Assembly: GCF_000471905.2 (NCBI RefSeq)
Contig: NW_006500337.1
Span: 1,682,204 to 1,746,203, forward strand
Length of the DNA stretch: 64,000 nucleotides
Source: Amborella trichopoda
Lineage: Eukaryota > Streptophyta > Magnoliopsida > Amborellales > Amborellaceae
Direction of reading: 5' to 3'
Shown here piece by piece: positions 25,211-36,839 of this stretch (position 1 is its first letter; the number at the start of each line of letters is the position of its first letter). The notes below the pieces were generated by a model. That model was not told where the DNA came from, made no database searches, and worked only from the letters and a program-made list of their open reading frames with translations. The translations under genes and the position numbers were made by a program.

Positions 25211-25711
25211 AACACCTCTCATGGTTCCTATGATGGCCCAAGACCCAATGACGAGTTGTTTTACAGACCGTCATGGTACCAATAGTTATTGCTGACCATT
25301 TTTTTCTAGACCACCACGGTACTCTAGTACTGTGATGGTCTTTGAAATGATTTATAAAATTGGTCAAAAGAACCTTGAATCATCGTACCTTGATGGTCAT
25401 TTTAGGAGATTGAACCATCAGGTGCCATTAGTAGCATGGCGGTCTATTAATTTGAGACGAGTAAGGCATTGGAACATCATGATTCTAATAGAGTCATGAA
25501 GAGCATTTTTGGTAAAAATAATTACATAATGTTAAAAAATGAGTATGGATGTAGATTTTTAAAAAATTAGGCTTTTTTTAAAAAAAAATTTATAAAAAAA
25601 CAGGGATATTTCTGATCATTGCCTTATTCTAAACCAGAAAAACAATTTCTCCCTCTCACTCTCTCAGCATTCAATACTCAAAGGGATCATGTCTTGTTGG
25701 AAAGAAAGATA

Positions 25712-26107
25712 TTAAGAATTGTAGCAACAGTGAGTAACAAGGTAATGTTCTATGCACTCAGCTCCTGTGTAGCCTTGGGCATAGCAGGCCCCTCAGTAGT
25801 CTGCCTGATAGCTGCTGTAATCCCTAGCCAACCATATCTGCTGACCCGGTGGATCCTGACCCTTTGCACTTCGAGCTGAATGCAATCAACCAAAAATTTA
25901 AAAGAAAAAAAGAAAAAAAAACCATTAGTTAAAGTACAAGAACACTATATGATCTAGCCCAGTGCACTTAGAGAAGAATAGAAGACAGGACCTTATGTCC
26001 TCTCAATAATCAACAATTTTCTCTCTCAACAAGGAAATTATATAGGAAGTTACCAGCAAAAACAATGAAAAGAGCCAAGCAAGAGACACAAGAGCTTTAG
26101 CAGTCAC
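25712..26107 (-). pseudogene. Dead tandem copy of the defensin-like gene
   Basis: Exon relics lie at 26107-26054 and 25875-25712 on the minus strand, with intron and flanks similar to the 23501-24160 gene. Damage is extensive. The start codon reads GTG (26107-26105). Exon 1 has a 1-base deletion that shifts the frame. In exon 2 the cysteines matching 15, 20, 27 and 53 are W, Y, Y and Y, and the tryptophan after cysteine 27 is a TGA stop (25793-25795). One codon is also missing. The intron is 178 bp against 438 bp in the intact copy, and the TATA box is degraded. The gene duplicated in tandem and this copy then decayed. Confidence 0.88.
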
Positions 26108-26499
26108 TTATTCACCTATTGAATTTGTGGTGTTTAGGTTTCTTGGAGAGTTGTTCTTTTGAGTGAGGAGGACTATGTGTATAGCTGGTTTCATGTTATT
26201 TTTAGGGGGTTAAGATTCTTGATTTCCTCCATATCCCCTAAATTTATCAAGGCATGTAACCATATACCATTTTAGCTGGATTCATTCTCATGAGGCAAGG
26301 CATTTGGGGAAAATGTAAAGTTTTTTTACAATGTAGAATTTACAAACACCTCTAGCAATCAGATGTGAAATTTATTAGACTCTAGAGAAATGCTACCACT
26401 CAATCATTAGATTTTACAAATGACGGCTTAATTCTTGTGACCGTTGTTACTAAAAATAACAACAATATCATTTTATAAAGGAAAAAGTTTACATAAGGT

Positions 26500-26870
26500 T
26501 GCAAACTTAAAATATAGAACTACGGATGCACCTCAAAAATCCATCGAAAAAGGTTATTTTAATGTTGAAAAACCCAGTGATTGATCATCTCGACATCAAG
26601 ATGTATGACTATGAAAAATAAAAAGACTATGAATATAAAAAATAGTACATCTTACACATATTATCTACACCATCCATTTTCAAGATTTTTACATGTTTAT
26701 AGATTGCTTTGATTTTAACCATTTTTGAAATTAAAAGTTTATAATTAGATATAAAAATATATTTTGAGGAACATTTTGCATCAAAAATATATATTCTGAT
26801 AAAATTTCAATGTCCACCTTAGTTGGATTGTTTAAGGAATCCTTGGCATTTGTACATGGGCTATTTTTAC
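26500..26870. mobile_element. Family A MITE, diverged
   Basis: Left part AAGTTTACATAAGGTTG...GATGCACCTCAAAAATCC, an internal GATCATCTCGACATCAAGATG block shared with other copies, and right part TTAGTTGGATTGTTTAAGG. The ends are imprecise. Confidence 0.55.
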
Positions 26871-27329
26871 TTTGCAGGGTTTTATCTCCTCATGTTAAAG
26901 ATAGCAAAAGATTAAGTGTCACCAGCTAATTTTAATACTCTCTCTCGCTCTCATTTAAGTGCATGCCTACTCAAAGTTTAAAAATAGGTAATTAAGACAC
27001 ACAAAATAGGACAAGGTTCTAGGAGTCGATCAACTCATCTATTTAAAGGAGTATTCTATCCAAAATCTATGTTAGAGTTGAAATTTGGATTCAAAATTTT
27101 AGGGGATGAAAATTTCAACAATAATGAGTAGGAAACTGAAAAAATTAAATGAATAAAAAATCTAGAATAAAACTAGAATTTTTATTTTTATAAAATTTTA
27201 ATACAACCAAATTCCAATTTTGGTAGTAGCACCAATTTTTAACCTCGATCTGTTTAATGTGTCAAGGAATGCCAATGTAGAAGTGCTTCCCTTGATGCAC
27301 AAATTACTTTTCTTTTAAGAAAAGAGCCC

Positions 27330-27420
27330 GAGCTTAATTGGTTAGTGCTTGACAATTTACAATGCGACATCCTAAACTCAATTCCTACCAAAAGTAAGGG
27401 GCTTCCCCCAGCCGACTCAC
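27330..27420 (+). mobile_element. SINE-like fragment
   Basis: GAGCTTAATTGGTTAGTGC resembles a tRNA A box and AAACTCAATTCCTACC a B box, spaced about as in tRNA-derived SINEs. Confidence 0.4.
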
Positions 27421-27639
27421 TAAAAAAAAGACTATTTTTTCTTCAAAATAAGATGAAGTGATTCCACACGTGTGGGGGACTTTAGCTCTACCACTAATTA
27501 ATGGCCTAATCTTTCTTTAGAAACGTATTATTTTTGCAAAAATACATGACACCTTATCAAGAAAGCACAACATAATTGAAGTGGTAGGAAAACTATCGTA
27601 CAGATGTATATATTTTTAATTTAAAGATCGTCCTATTTT

Positions 27640-28995
27640 TTTTTTTTAATTATAGAATTAGGGTGTTTTTGGCCAACTCTTTATTGCCAAAATTATCCCT
27701 GGTTCGGCCCTTGAAGGATCAAACTATATTTCCTTTTTGTTATTAAGAATGCTTCTTTTGTTGTTGTTGTGTTAATAATAAGTTCGGAGGGTGAATCTAT
27801 TTTTTTTTTAATGTTAAGAATAAATTATACCCTTTAATGTTAAACTATGTTTTTTTGGAGTAGTCATCGGGTATATGTTTTCTTTTTCTTCGACATGGTT
27901 CAACCCTTAATTTCAACATTTGAAGGGATAAATTTACTTGTTTGGCCTTGAAGGGTCGAACTAAAGGAGATTCAATTCGTCCAACTTGTAGACGAGATCT
28001 ATGACAAGCGACTTCAATTCAAAACATAGGCTTGATGTACAAAAGTTTTTAGGAAAATATTCTATTATATTTTATTTTTAACTTCTATATTTCATCAGAC
28101 TCAAGAATTAAAAAATATTACTTGTAAACAAAAAGACTCCATCTTTTCTATCTTCTAACCCTCTAAATCCTTTTGATCATGTATTATTGACGTCATCAAC
28201 TTATGAAATGTCTCTATTTCTCTCTTTCTCTAAAACTCCATCTCTTTCTCACATCATCGTCTCTCTCTCAAAAACCCAATTTTCATCTCTCTCTCACATC
28301 ATTATCTCTCTCTCTAAAACTCAAACTCCATCTCTTTCTCTCTCTAAAATCCAAACTCCATCTCTCTCTCTCGAAAACCCAAACTCCATCTCTCTTTCTC
28401 TTTCTAAAACTCCATCTCTCTCTCATACATTAGAAGGTGTTCGAGCTGAAGCTAAACGTCTTGGCTGGTAAACTCTCTAAGAAGTGAAGAGACAGAGAGA
28501 TGAAGTTTTAATAGGATGTCATTTTAATGTTTGTTTGGTTAAAAAATTTATAGTCAAAGGGGTCCAGGGGGTTGTAAGATAAAAAATATTAAAACATTTT
28601 GCTTGCAAGTAATATTTTCAATTTTTGGATTTCATGAGATATGGAAGTTAAAAGTAGAAGATAATGATATATTTTCCCAAGTTTTTAAGCTTGTCATGTA
28701 TTGAATTTCATTGAGACTTTGATTTTGTATTGAGCTAGGTCGAACTATCTCAAAGAGAAAAGATAAGTGCGACCACTCAAAAACAAATTAAATTCAATTT
28801 GATCCTTCAAGGGTTGAACTAACAAAAAGAATTAGTTGGACCTTGACAGATCCACTCTTCAAGGGTTGAACTTATTCTTAATAATTAAAAAAAAGCAAAT
28901 AAATTAGTTCGACCCTTCTAGGGGTAATTTTGTCAATAGAAAAAATGATCGAAAAAAAGGACCTCATTGTAAAACTGAAAAATTTTGGGACATTT
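27640..28995. mobile_element. 1.35-kb inverted-repeat DNA element
   Basis: Left TTTATTGCCAAAATTATCCC...GGCCCTTGAAGGATC is mirrored at the right by AGTTCGACCCTTC...GGGGTAATTTTGTC. Further inverted GTTCGACCCTTGAAGGG motifs lie inside both ends. No transposase was found; a CT-rich repeat block fills the middle. Confidence 0.55.
28200..28432. repeat. CT-rich imperfect tandem repeat
   Basis: CCATCTCTCTCTCT...AAAACTC units of roughly 35-50 bp are repeated about six times. The open frames across it (Ser/Leu/Lys/Pro) simply reflect the repeat. Confidence 0.75.
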
Positions 28996-29467
28996 TTAAT
29001 TGGGAGAAACAAGGATCCATAAGATAATTTTCCAGAATTATATGATTCTTCGTAAGCATATCCTAAATTTACTCTCTTAGGTGAAAGTCATTGTAATGTA
29101 TTTTAGGACCTCAAAGTTTGAGATCTAATCTCCTCAACCTAGCAACTATAGAAAACATTCTTACATATTTGTTATGTGCTTGGTATCTAAATTTTGGATA
29201 GTCTGATTCAAGTGTTGAAAAACTCGAAAATTTGTACTTTTTTTTTTTGAAATACTCGTGTTCTTCCTAAAGTAGAACCGAATATATATTCAAGCGTTTC
29301 CAAAAGTCCATCGTTTGGATGGATTTTGGATCTAAAAATCTATCGGCAGCTAACCTCCTCCAGTACGATCATGAATCTGAAAAATAAATTTGAGATGTCA
29401 AGAAAGATTATGTCAAACATTGATCTTCTGAACCTTTTCCAGATTGTTCATTTTAATTCTCTTAAAC

Positions 29468-29836
29468 GGAGAAAGTTTATATAGAGCCGAGGCTGCAATC
29501 AAATTAGAGCCGACCTCAATATTTTCACTAGAAAAGGCTCTTTTGGTGCCCAAATATCCTCAAATTGATCAACTTGACCTCAAGATGCATGGAAATGAGA
29601 AAAAAATGAATTTTAAGTTTTGGAAATAGAACATCTTGTAATGCTTTTTTGGACTGTCAATTTTCAAGTTTTCATAGATCTGCTCAATCTACAGCTTTAA
29701 TTTCATAATTAAAGAGGAAAATATATTTTAAGGCTATTAAAAAGATTTCTAATATTTAAATTATATTTCTCAACATTATTTGAAGGTGTGCTTTACTTTG
29801 ATTGTTTAGAGCCTCGGCTCTATACAAACCGCACCG
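29468..29836. mobile_element. MULE-type MITE, family A
   Basis: It begins GGAGAAAGTTTATATAGAGC followed by CGAGGCT, and ends TTGATTGTTTAGAGCCTCGG followed by CTCTATACAAACCGCACC. Flanks ctcttaaac and ctcttaaaa agree at 8 of 9. Confidence 0.75.
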
Positions 29837-30160
29837 CTCTTAAAATAATCTACTTTTAAACTTTAAATTTCAATTTATTATTATTAATTTTTCTCATTCA
29901 TAATCTTGGTCCTAGCAATATTAGACTAGCCAAATAAAAACCGGATCCTACTTTATTTAGATTGTTTAACTAGTCAAAACGAATCGAACTAACTAGCTAA
30001 AATTGATCAAACATAGATTTTGACTAGTTTTTGGTCAAATTTGATTTTTAGTTTTGCCCAAGCTATCCAATGCACTCATCACAAAGTAGACTTGAATGTC
30101 TGCTCTGGCCTTGATAATTATGTATAAGAGAACTAAAGCAGGAGTGCTAAAATTTTTAAA

Positions 30161-30548
30161 GGGTGTGGCTGGTATAAGGTGCTAACCGTAAAGAATTAGA
30201 GTAAGGCACACCTCTTGACACAAAGATTGACTTTTGGTGTCCAAAAAATCCTATATGGCTAAAAATTTATTTCACCTTAATCATAAAACTTCAGCTCCAA
30301 AATAAGTATAGATCAAGCAGATCTTTAAACACTTGAAAATCTTGCAAATGAATGACCTAGATAATATATTACAAGATATACTATTTTGAGGGCTTGGAAA
30401 CCTTTTTTTTTTTTAAATAACTATTTCATCTTGAGGTCAAGATGATCACTTCACATATTTCACAATGTTGAAATAACCTTTTTCAATAGTTTTTGAGGTG
30501 CATCTTACTTCTATAGTATAAAGTTGACACCTTATATAAACTTCTTCT
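30161..30548. mobile_element. MULE-type MITE, family A
   Basis: It begins GGGTGTGGCTGGTATAAGG and ends CCTTATATAAACTTCTTCT. Flanks atttttaaa and aattttaaa agree at 8 of 9. Confidence 0.75.
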
Positions 30549-30774
30549 AATTTTAAAAGTTACACATTTTGTGTTAGTTTGAAGGAAAACCCTATATATG
30601 ACTCCATCCACATACAAAGCATATGTGAAACCTACTCTCAACCGTCGGATCTGAGTTGTTAGCTAGGATGGCTTGAGACAATGTCACAAGTTGGCTCTTG
30701 AGCGTCAAATTTTTATCCTACATCTCAGAGTGTTTTATTTTTAATATTTATTCTATAAATCATTTTGCAGCAAA

Positions 30775-31106
30775 ATTTGGAGTATGAATACTTTGACATG
30801 GAGATGTATGAATACCCCGAATTGATCATCTCGACATCAAGATGTATGAATATGAAATAAAGAACATTTCAAGTCTTAAAAATAGTATATCTTGCAATAC
30901 ATTATCTGGTGCGTCCACTTTTTAGATTTTCAAGTGTCTATAGATTCATTTGATTTGAACAATTTTTATAGTTTAAAATTTTATAATTAGAGATGAAGAT
31001 AGATCATCAAGCCATCCAACGAAAATTATACTTGTGATAAGATTTGGAGGTACATCTTAATTTTATTGTTTAAGGTTGTAACCTTATACAAATTGCACCC
31101 TAAAAA
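30775..31106. mobile_element. Family A MITE, left end lost
   Basis: Shares the GATCATCTCGACATCAAGATG internal block and the right end AAGGTTGTAACCTTATACAA followed by ATTGCACCC. Confidence 0.5.
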
Positions 31107-31568
31107 CATACGATATTTCAAAGAAAAATTGATTAAAATATCTTAATTGTTTAAAGGTATTTTGGTCGATTTTTTTTTTTGAAATAATTATGTATGTTGG
31201 GCTAGCCCTATATAGATGCATAGATGCCCCATATTTCTTGTACAAATAATTTATGAAAAATAATAAAATATATTTATAGCTCGAATTCAATTAAAGGTGC
31301 TTGGGCACCCTTCAAGCACCATGTACTGCAGAAATCTCTACTTTAGAAAATCTCTTGGACTCGGGAAGAGAGAAAACGAGAAGGAGAGGGAGATTTGTTA
31401 TCGAAGAGAGAATGAAAAACAAAAAAAAGTGGAAGAGTGTAGGTGTGGCAATGGATCCGGCCCGGGTCCGGGTTCGAGGACCCGACTATGACATGACCCG
31501 AATAGTATTATTATTTAAATAATATTTAATATATAACATTTTAATACTATTTATTGATGAATGATGAT

Positions 31569-31770
31569 ACTATGAGACCCTCCCACACCCATGATAGTGG
31601 GACCGTAAAAAATCACAATTAAATTTTGATACAAATCTTTAGAAAAGTTACCAATAAACTCATTCACCCAATTCCCACACCAATGTGATAACTTTTCTAG
31701 ATACCCGTATCAAAATTTAATGGGGACACTTTAGGGTCCTACTCACATGGGTGCGGGATGGTCTCATAGC
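31569..31770. mobile_element. Palindromic MITE (copy 1) nested in family B
   Basis: ACTATGAGACCCTCCCACACC at the left is inverted at the right as GGGTGCGGGATGGTCTCATAG. A second inverted pair, TAAATTTTGATACAAATCT and ACCCGTATCAAAATTTAAT, lies inside. Confidence 0.65.
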
Positions 31771-31805
31771 GCTATTACTCTTTATTAATATTTGAATAAA
31801 GGAAA

Positions 31806-31994
31806 ATGACCTTGTGAGACCCTCCCACACCCATGTGTGAAGGACCTCAAAAGATCATTATTAAATTTGACACAGATATCTAGAAAAGTCAAGTCCCACA
31901 CCTATCTGATAATTTTTCTATAGATCTGTGTCAAATTTAATGGCGATCCTTCAAAGTCCTTCACATATAGGTATAGGAGGGCTTCATAGGATAA
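31806..31994. mobile_element. Palindromic MITE (copy 2) nested in family B
   Basis: Left CTTGTGAGACCCTCCCACACC and right TATAGGAGGGCTTCATAGG are inverted. It is the same family as 31569-31770, only about 35 bp away and in a similar arrangement. Confidence 0.6.
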
Positions 31995-32680
31995 TTATTC
32001 TTGAATAAATATAATTATATATTTTAATTATAATATTTAAAATATATATATATTGATTTTTTTTTATGTTGTGTTCAATCTGGTCTAGTCAAGTCCGGGT
32101 CCGATATCTTCGGGACCCATAATTTTTTTCTAGTATGGGTCCCATAATTTTTTCGAGTCCAAGTCCATGTCCGTCCAGACCTGGACCTGACCAGTCCTGT
32201 TGCCAACCCTGGCACAAGAGGACACCTAGAAAAAAAAAAAAAAAAAGCTAGGAAAAGCAAATTAAATTTCATGTTAGATGTAAGTATCAAATTCTAACGT
32301 CTCTCTCTTGCTGTTTTTCTTTATTTAAAAAAAAAAAAAATTTCTTATAAATGGTTAATATATACGCAACGGCTAGTTTTTTCAAATTCAAAGATGGAGG
32401 AACACTAGACATACCAAAACAACAAAAAAAACTTCCCAAATATCACCCGCCAATGCAAGGAAAGAAACCTCACAAAAAAACCATTTAAATAAAAAATCAA
32501 CAATGGAATCGAATCCAACATGATATCTTCATCATCCCCAAAATCTAGACCTAGATTTCTCTTCAACCACACTAGATTTTGTTTACAGGGAAGAGAATCT
32601 AACCCTAGATTTCGATTAGGAGAGAGAAGATCTGCAGCCTAGATTTTGTTTATTTATTGCGATAGAAAAAATATCAGACA

Positions 32681-35223
32681 ATGGATTCTACTCCTTGTTG
32701 TGTTCGTTGTGCGAGTTGCAGACACGTAAGGAAGAGGTGTTTTAGGGATTGCATATTTGCACCATATTTTCCAGCAGATCTCCCCAAAAGATATGAATCT
32801 ATTCACAAAATCTACGGTGCAAATAATGCCAGGAAACTACTCCAGGTAAACCACTACTTCCTTACATTTTATTTCATTTCATTTCATTTCATTTTAGAAA
32901 GAGAATGAGAGAAGAGAGAGAAAGAGGCATTTAGGTATAGTCGACTGTGTGTGTGAGATAGATGATCAAGATTTGAGTATAGATGATCAAGAGAGAGAGA
33001 GAGATTTAGATGTGCTCATTCTTATTGATAATTCAATATTTTCATAAAATTAACCTGGATAATTAACTTATGATATTCTGCGCACGGGAACGAACCTGCC
33101 TAGGTCTGACACAAACCTCACTCTCTCTTTTTATCGGTTAGTTCGGTGTTGATTTAATCAATGAAATATATGTTGTTTGGCGAGAAATAGCTCAAAATAG
33201 TCAAAAATCACAAAAGAAGTTTGATAGTTTGATAATATTATGTATAAAAAATTAAACAGTCTAACAATATTACATATCATGCAATATAGATACAATTTCT
33301 TTAAAGCCTAAACTTCATAAAAACAAAGAAAAGCCTCACCTCAAAACCTTGTCCGGAAAGCATTTTGGGTGTAAAAGATATCTACCATGGCTTTAAAATC
33401 AATTTGCAATACCTATTATGAAATTTAAAGCTTAAAAAAATAGTACAGATATTGCAGATAAGTGAACACTTATTTTTAGGGAAAAATAAACATTTTAGAA
33501 TCTTAAGATGATGCGTTACAATGTACATTACTTATAGGACCTTGGAACTCGACGCAATCGCACCGGCTCCAGAGAGAGAAAGAGAGAGAGAGAGCCAGAG
33601 AGAGAGGAAGGGAGAATTGCTTTCCATTCGGTTAGAGTGATCACCTTGTTTTAGTTTTCACTGTTAGATTGAATCCTGTTAACTAAACATCTATGGTAAT
33701 TTTTACTTTCTTTCTTAACTGCTTTTCATTCAAGGTATAACAATGTTCCTCTTCTTGCCTTCTTTTTTATCAAAAGCATGAAATTGAAAATAAGGGGGAG
33801 AGAGAGAGGGAATTGCTTTTCCATTTAGGTTATTCTCTCTCACAGAGATTAGTTTTTAGCCTTCTAAGAAATTCCTAAACTTAAAAAAAAAAAAAGGAAA
33901 TTTAAAAAAGAGAAAGAATTAATAATTTTCTGGAGTTTTTGAAGAAAAGGGAAAAAAAAAAAATTTATTTAGGGAGGAAGAGTGGATTGTCCTTGAAGGG
34001 AATGAAAAATAGAAAAGGAAAGACTGTCCATTACTTCTTTCTTCTTTAGAGTCCTTTTTCTTTATCAGATTTTAAAGCAAAGCTAGTCATTTATTTTAAG
34101 GAGATGAGAAAGATATGGAAAAGAAATCAAAAGAGAACCTGGATTTTCCTTTGCCCTTTACTCTTCTTTCCTCATTTCGCATCTCTACAGCTAAAAAGAG
34201 TAAACAAGGAATCAAAACCTCTCTCTCTTCAAACTGAAAAGAGAAAGTGTTACCCAGATTTATATCTTCTTTTTACAGCAAGTCACTCTCTCTCCAAACT
34301 GAAAAGAGAAAGTGTTACCCACATTCAGTGTTCAAACAATCGAACCGGCCTCGGAAACTGGCCAAGGACTGGATTTGAGTAATTGTCCGAGCAACTAGTA
34401 AAATGGCTAATTCATCCGGACTAATCGGGCAGGTCCCGATCTGTCCAAAAAGTGTTAAAGATATAAAAAAAATCTAAAAATATATGAAAAATATATTTAA
34501 ACATGATTTAAAGAAACAAGGATTTTAAAAGATTGGTTTATGTCCAAGGGTATATTTGAAATTTTTGAAAGAGATAGAGAAAATGTAAAAAATACATGTT
34601 CCCGGCCAAAACACGTTCCAATCTTTCAGAAAAAAATAAAAAACATTAAAATATACATTACAAACAAATCCCTCATTTTTTGAGATTTTATATTTTTTTT
34701 TCTCTTTTTTCTTAAATACCTGGCCGGACTACCAAAACAGAATCGGCCCGTGCCTAGTGGTTCTGGTTTGACCAGCTGCTTCCGAGTTGGACCGGCCGAG
34801 TTTGCAAAACACTGCCCACATTTATCTTCTTTTCGCAGCCAGTCATGCTCTCCCTCTTTGAAATCTGAAGTGGAAAACATAAAGAAACGTAATGTTGAAC
34901 TGATAGTTTTCTTGGTTCTCCTTATGATGCAGAAAGTTCCAATTGATAAGAGATCTGAGGCGGCAGAGTGCATGGTTTTTGAGGCCCATTCTCGAGAACA
35001 GGACCCTGTTCATGGTTGTGTACATCAAATATCGAAGCTGTTCCACCAAATTTCATTGGCCCAACAAGACTTAGCCATGGTTAAGGCCCAACTAGCCATC
35101 CTCAAAGCCCAACACTTTCAGCAACAAATACAGCAACAACAACATGCTTCTTCTCTCTCTGAATTATACAATCTCCACCACTCACTAACTGAATTCATCT
35201 CAATACCTGACCTCGCTCCATAG
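32681..35223 (+). CDS. LOB-domain (LBD) transcription factor
   Basis: Two exons, 32681-32845 and 34933-35223, join in phase 0 across a 2.09-kb GT-AG intron and encode 151 residues. The zinc-binding-like C block C-X2-C-X6-C-X3-C is complete (C10, C13, C20, C24), followed by FAPYFPADLPKRYESIHKIY and the GAS-block segment YGANNARKLL (45-54). The second exon starts KVPIDKRSEAAE and carries DPVHG (79-83), where most family members have DPVYG. The class I coiled coil L-X6-L-X3-L-X6-L reads L91, A98, L102, L109, so one leucine is replaced. A Gln-rich tail follows. LBD proteins are plant-specific nuclear DNA-binding regulators of organ boundaries, lateral roots and related processes. The short length and sequence recall the LBD22-24 subgroup, but I do not assign a symbol. 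The intron contains a hAT-type MITE. Confidence 0.93.
33298..33545. mobile_element. Family A MITE remnant in the LBD intron
   Basis: Shares internal family A motifs (AAGCCTCACCTCAAAACC, TGAAATTTAAAGCTTAAAAA, CATTTTAGAATCTTAAGATG followed by ATGCGTTACAATG) with the 48228-48608 copy. The right terminus is missing. Confidence 0.4.
34218..34325. repeat. ~80-bp repeat carrying acceptor-like sequence
   Basis: CTCTCTTCAAACTGAAAAGAG, then AAAGTGTTACCCAGATTTAT and CTTCTTTTTACAG, is followed by a second CTCTCCAAACTGAAAAGAG unit. A third relative (ACATTTATCTTCTTTTCGCAG, then CCAGTCATGC) resumes right after the MITE at 34815. Confidence 0.7.
34326..34814. mobile_element. hAT-type MITE, family H, with perfect 8-bp duplication
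   Basis: Left end CAGTGTTCAAACAATCGAACC and inverted right end CAGTGTTTTGCAAACTCGG. The 8-mer cccacatt flanks both sides exactly (34318-34325 and 34815-34822). It sits about 120 bp upstream of the second LBD exon. Confidence 0.88.
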
Positions 35224-35228
35224 TTCTT

Positions 35229-35346
35229 CTTCTTCTCCAAAACACTCTCTCTCACACACACATATACACACAAAAACTTCTCTCTCTCTCATACACGCAC
35301 AAAAACTTCTCACACACACACACAAAAACTTCTCTCTCTCTCTCTA
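35229..35346. repeat. CT/CA-rich microsatellite in the LBD 3' UTR
   Basis: CTCTCTCT, CACACACA and AAAACTTCTCTCTCT units alternate directly after the stop codon at 35223. Confidence 0.8.
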
Positions 35347-35714
35347 AACCTAACAAACTCCACTATCTGGTCTCATCTCTGTCTACCTCTGTGTGCTAGA
35401 TTTAGACTTTTCTCTTGTTGCTTATTATCGATGTGATGCGTGATTTTATTTTTAATTTCTTTTTATGTAACCTTTTTCTTTGTTTTAGAGTTACGAATAA
35501 AGAAGTTTAATTATGTATCTCAAATTCTCAATAATAGAAATAAGATTTTTCTTTTTTTAAAAAGCACTAAGTTTTACATGACGTCCTGCTTCAGTGTCTT
35601 TCCATTAAGCTTCTCGAATGGAAAACTAGGGATAACCGGAAATCACATTAAGATAGTGCTTTATCTATTCAACATCATTATTATCATCATTTTTTTCTAA
35701 TTGATTCGGTCAGC

Positions 35715-36045
35715 TACACAAATATTGACATAAATTATGTTATATTAAGAGTCATCCTCTCAACGAGGTCATAAGTCTCTTTATATTTTTTTGACTACTT
35801 TTGAACACGTTTTTTGGGGCATACTCTTTGCTCATTTTGAGCCTTCTGATATGTACCATATGGCCAGCCCACTTAAATCTACTCTCTCTCATTTTATCGT
35901 TTATTGGTGCCATGATTAAAATTTCTTGAATGGATTCCTTTTGAATTTTATTATTTCTTGTCTATTCCATCCAATAATCTTTACAGCCAATGGATGGCCA
36001 ATCTGCTTATCGAAGCTTTACTCACATTAAGCACGTGATATTTTG
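35715..36045 (-). mobile_element. RTE-like LINE 3' fragment
   Basis: On the minus strand degraded coding sequence resembles the C-terminal tail of RTE-type polymerases (an RLSGLAIW-like, MRESRFKWAGHMVH-like stretch). Related to the pieces at 10400-10740 and 46060-46540. Confidence 0.45.
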
Positions 36046-36082
36046 CACTTCTTGGAAATAAAGATCATGTATATAATACTTA

Positions 36083-36439
36083 GGGTGAGGTTTGTATAAG
36101 ATACATGCCTCATATTATATACTATACAAATAAGGCGCACGTCTAAATTATATTATAACACGGGTTGTAAATCTTACAATGACTTAAAAATCTATGTTCA
36201 ACTATAATTAAAACACTGTAAATTAAGTAGATCTATAAAAACTTGATAATATTAAATGTAGACGGTCTAGATGCATTATTTTTAGAACTTAAAATTTTTT
36301 ATTCTTTATGTCCATATATTTTGAGACCGAGATGTTCAAGGAAGGTTTTTCAAGTTCGGAACATTTTTTTTTTCGTTGAGTTTTTGATGTCCACCATACT
36401 TTTATAATAGAAAATTGCAACTTTATATAAACTTTGTTT
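36083..36439. mobile_element. MULE-type MITE, family A
   Basis: Begins GGGTGAGGTTTGTATAAG and ends CTTTATATAAACTTTGTTT. Flanks taatactta and taatacata agree at 8 of 9. Confidence 0.72.
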
Positions 36440-36449
36440 TAATACATAA

Positions 36450-36810
36450 AAGCACAAAATTTATACAAGGTGTCAACCTTATTACATAGAAGCAAGGTAC
36501 ACTTCAAAAACCCACCCAAAAAGGTTGTTTAGATGATGAAAAACTGTATATTTGATTATTTCGCCTTCGAAAAGTATGGATATGAAATAAATAAAATAAA
36601 AAAATCGGTCCTAATAGTTATGCATTTTGTAATAAATTATCTAGATTGTCCATTTTGAAAAGTTCTAAGCAGTTATAGATCTATATAATCTACATTATTT
36701 TTAGAGATTTAGATTTCATAATTAGGCGGTAAAAATACATTATTTTGGCAAGTTTAGAGTTACGCCTAACTTTGATTATTAAAGGATGGGGCCTTAAACA
36801 AACCGCACCC
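36450..36810. mobile_element. Family A MITE adjacent to the previous copy
   Basis: Left AGCACAAAATTTATACAAGG and right GGGGCCTTAAACAAACCGCA followed by CCC are inverted relatives. It starts about ten bases after the preceding copy. Confidence 0.6.
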
Positions 36811-36839
36811 ATACTATTAATATTGGAAGCCAAGTGGCC

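Larger units (their letters stand above)
31443..32214. mobile_element. Family B element with two nested palindromic MITEs
   Basis: Left end GTGTGGCAATGGATCCGG and right end CCAGTCCTGTTGCCAACCC are inverted relatives, with GGGTCCGGGT motifs next to each. The AT-rich interior carries two related palindromes. Confidence 0.6.

Noticed and set aside
27330..27420. A functional tRNA gene
   Set aside because: A- and B-box-like words are degenerate and no cloverleaf can be drawn; a SINE remnant fits better.
28187..28471. Open frames encoding Ser/Leu/Lys/Pro-rich repeats that look like a structured protein
   Set aside because: They only translate CT-rich tandem DNA; overlapping frames look alike and there is no start context or domain.
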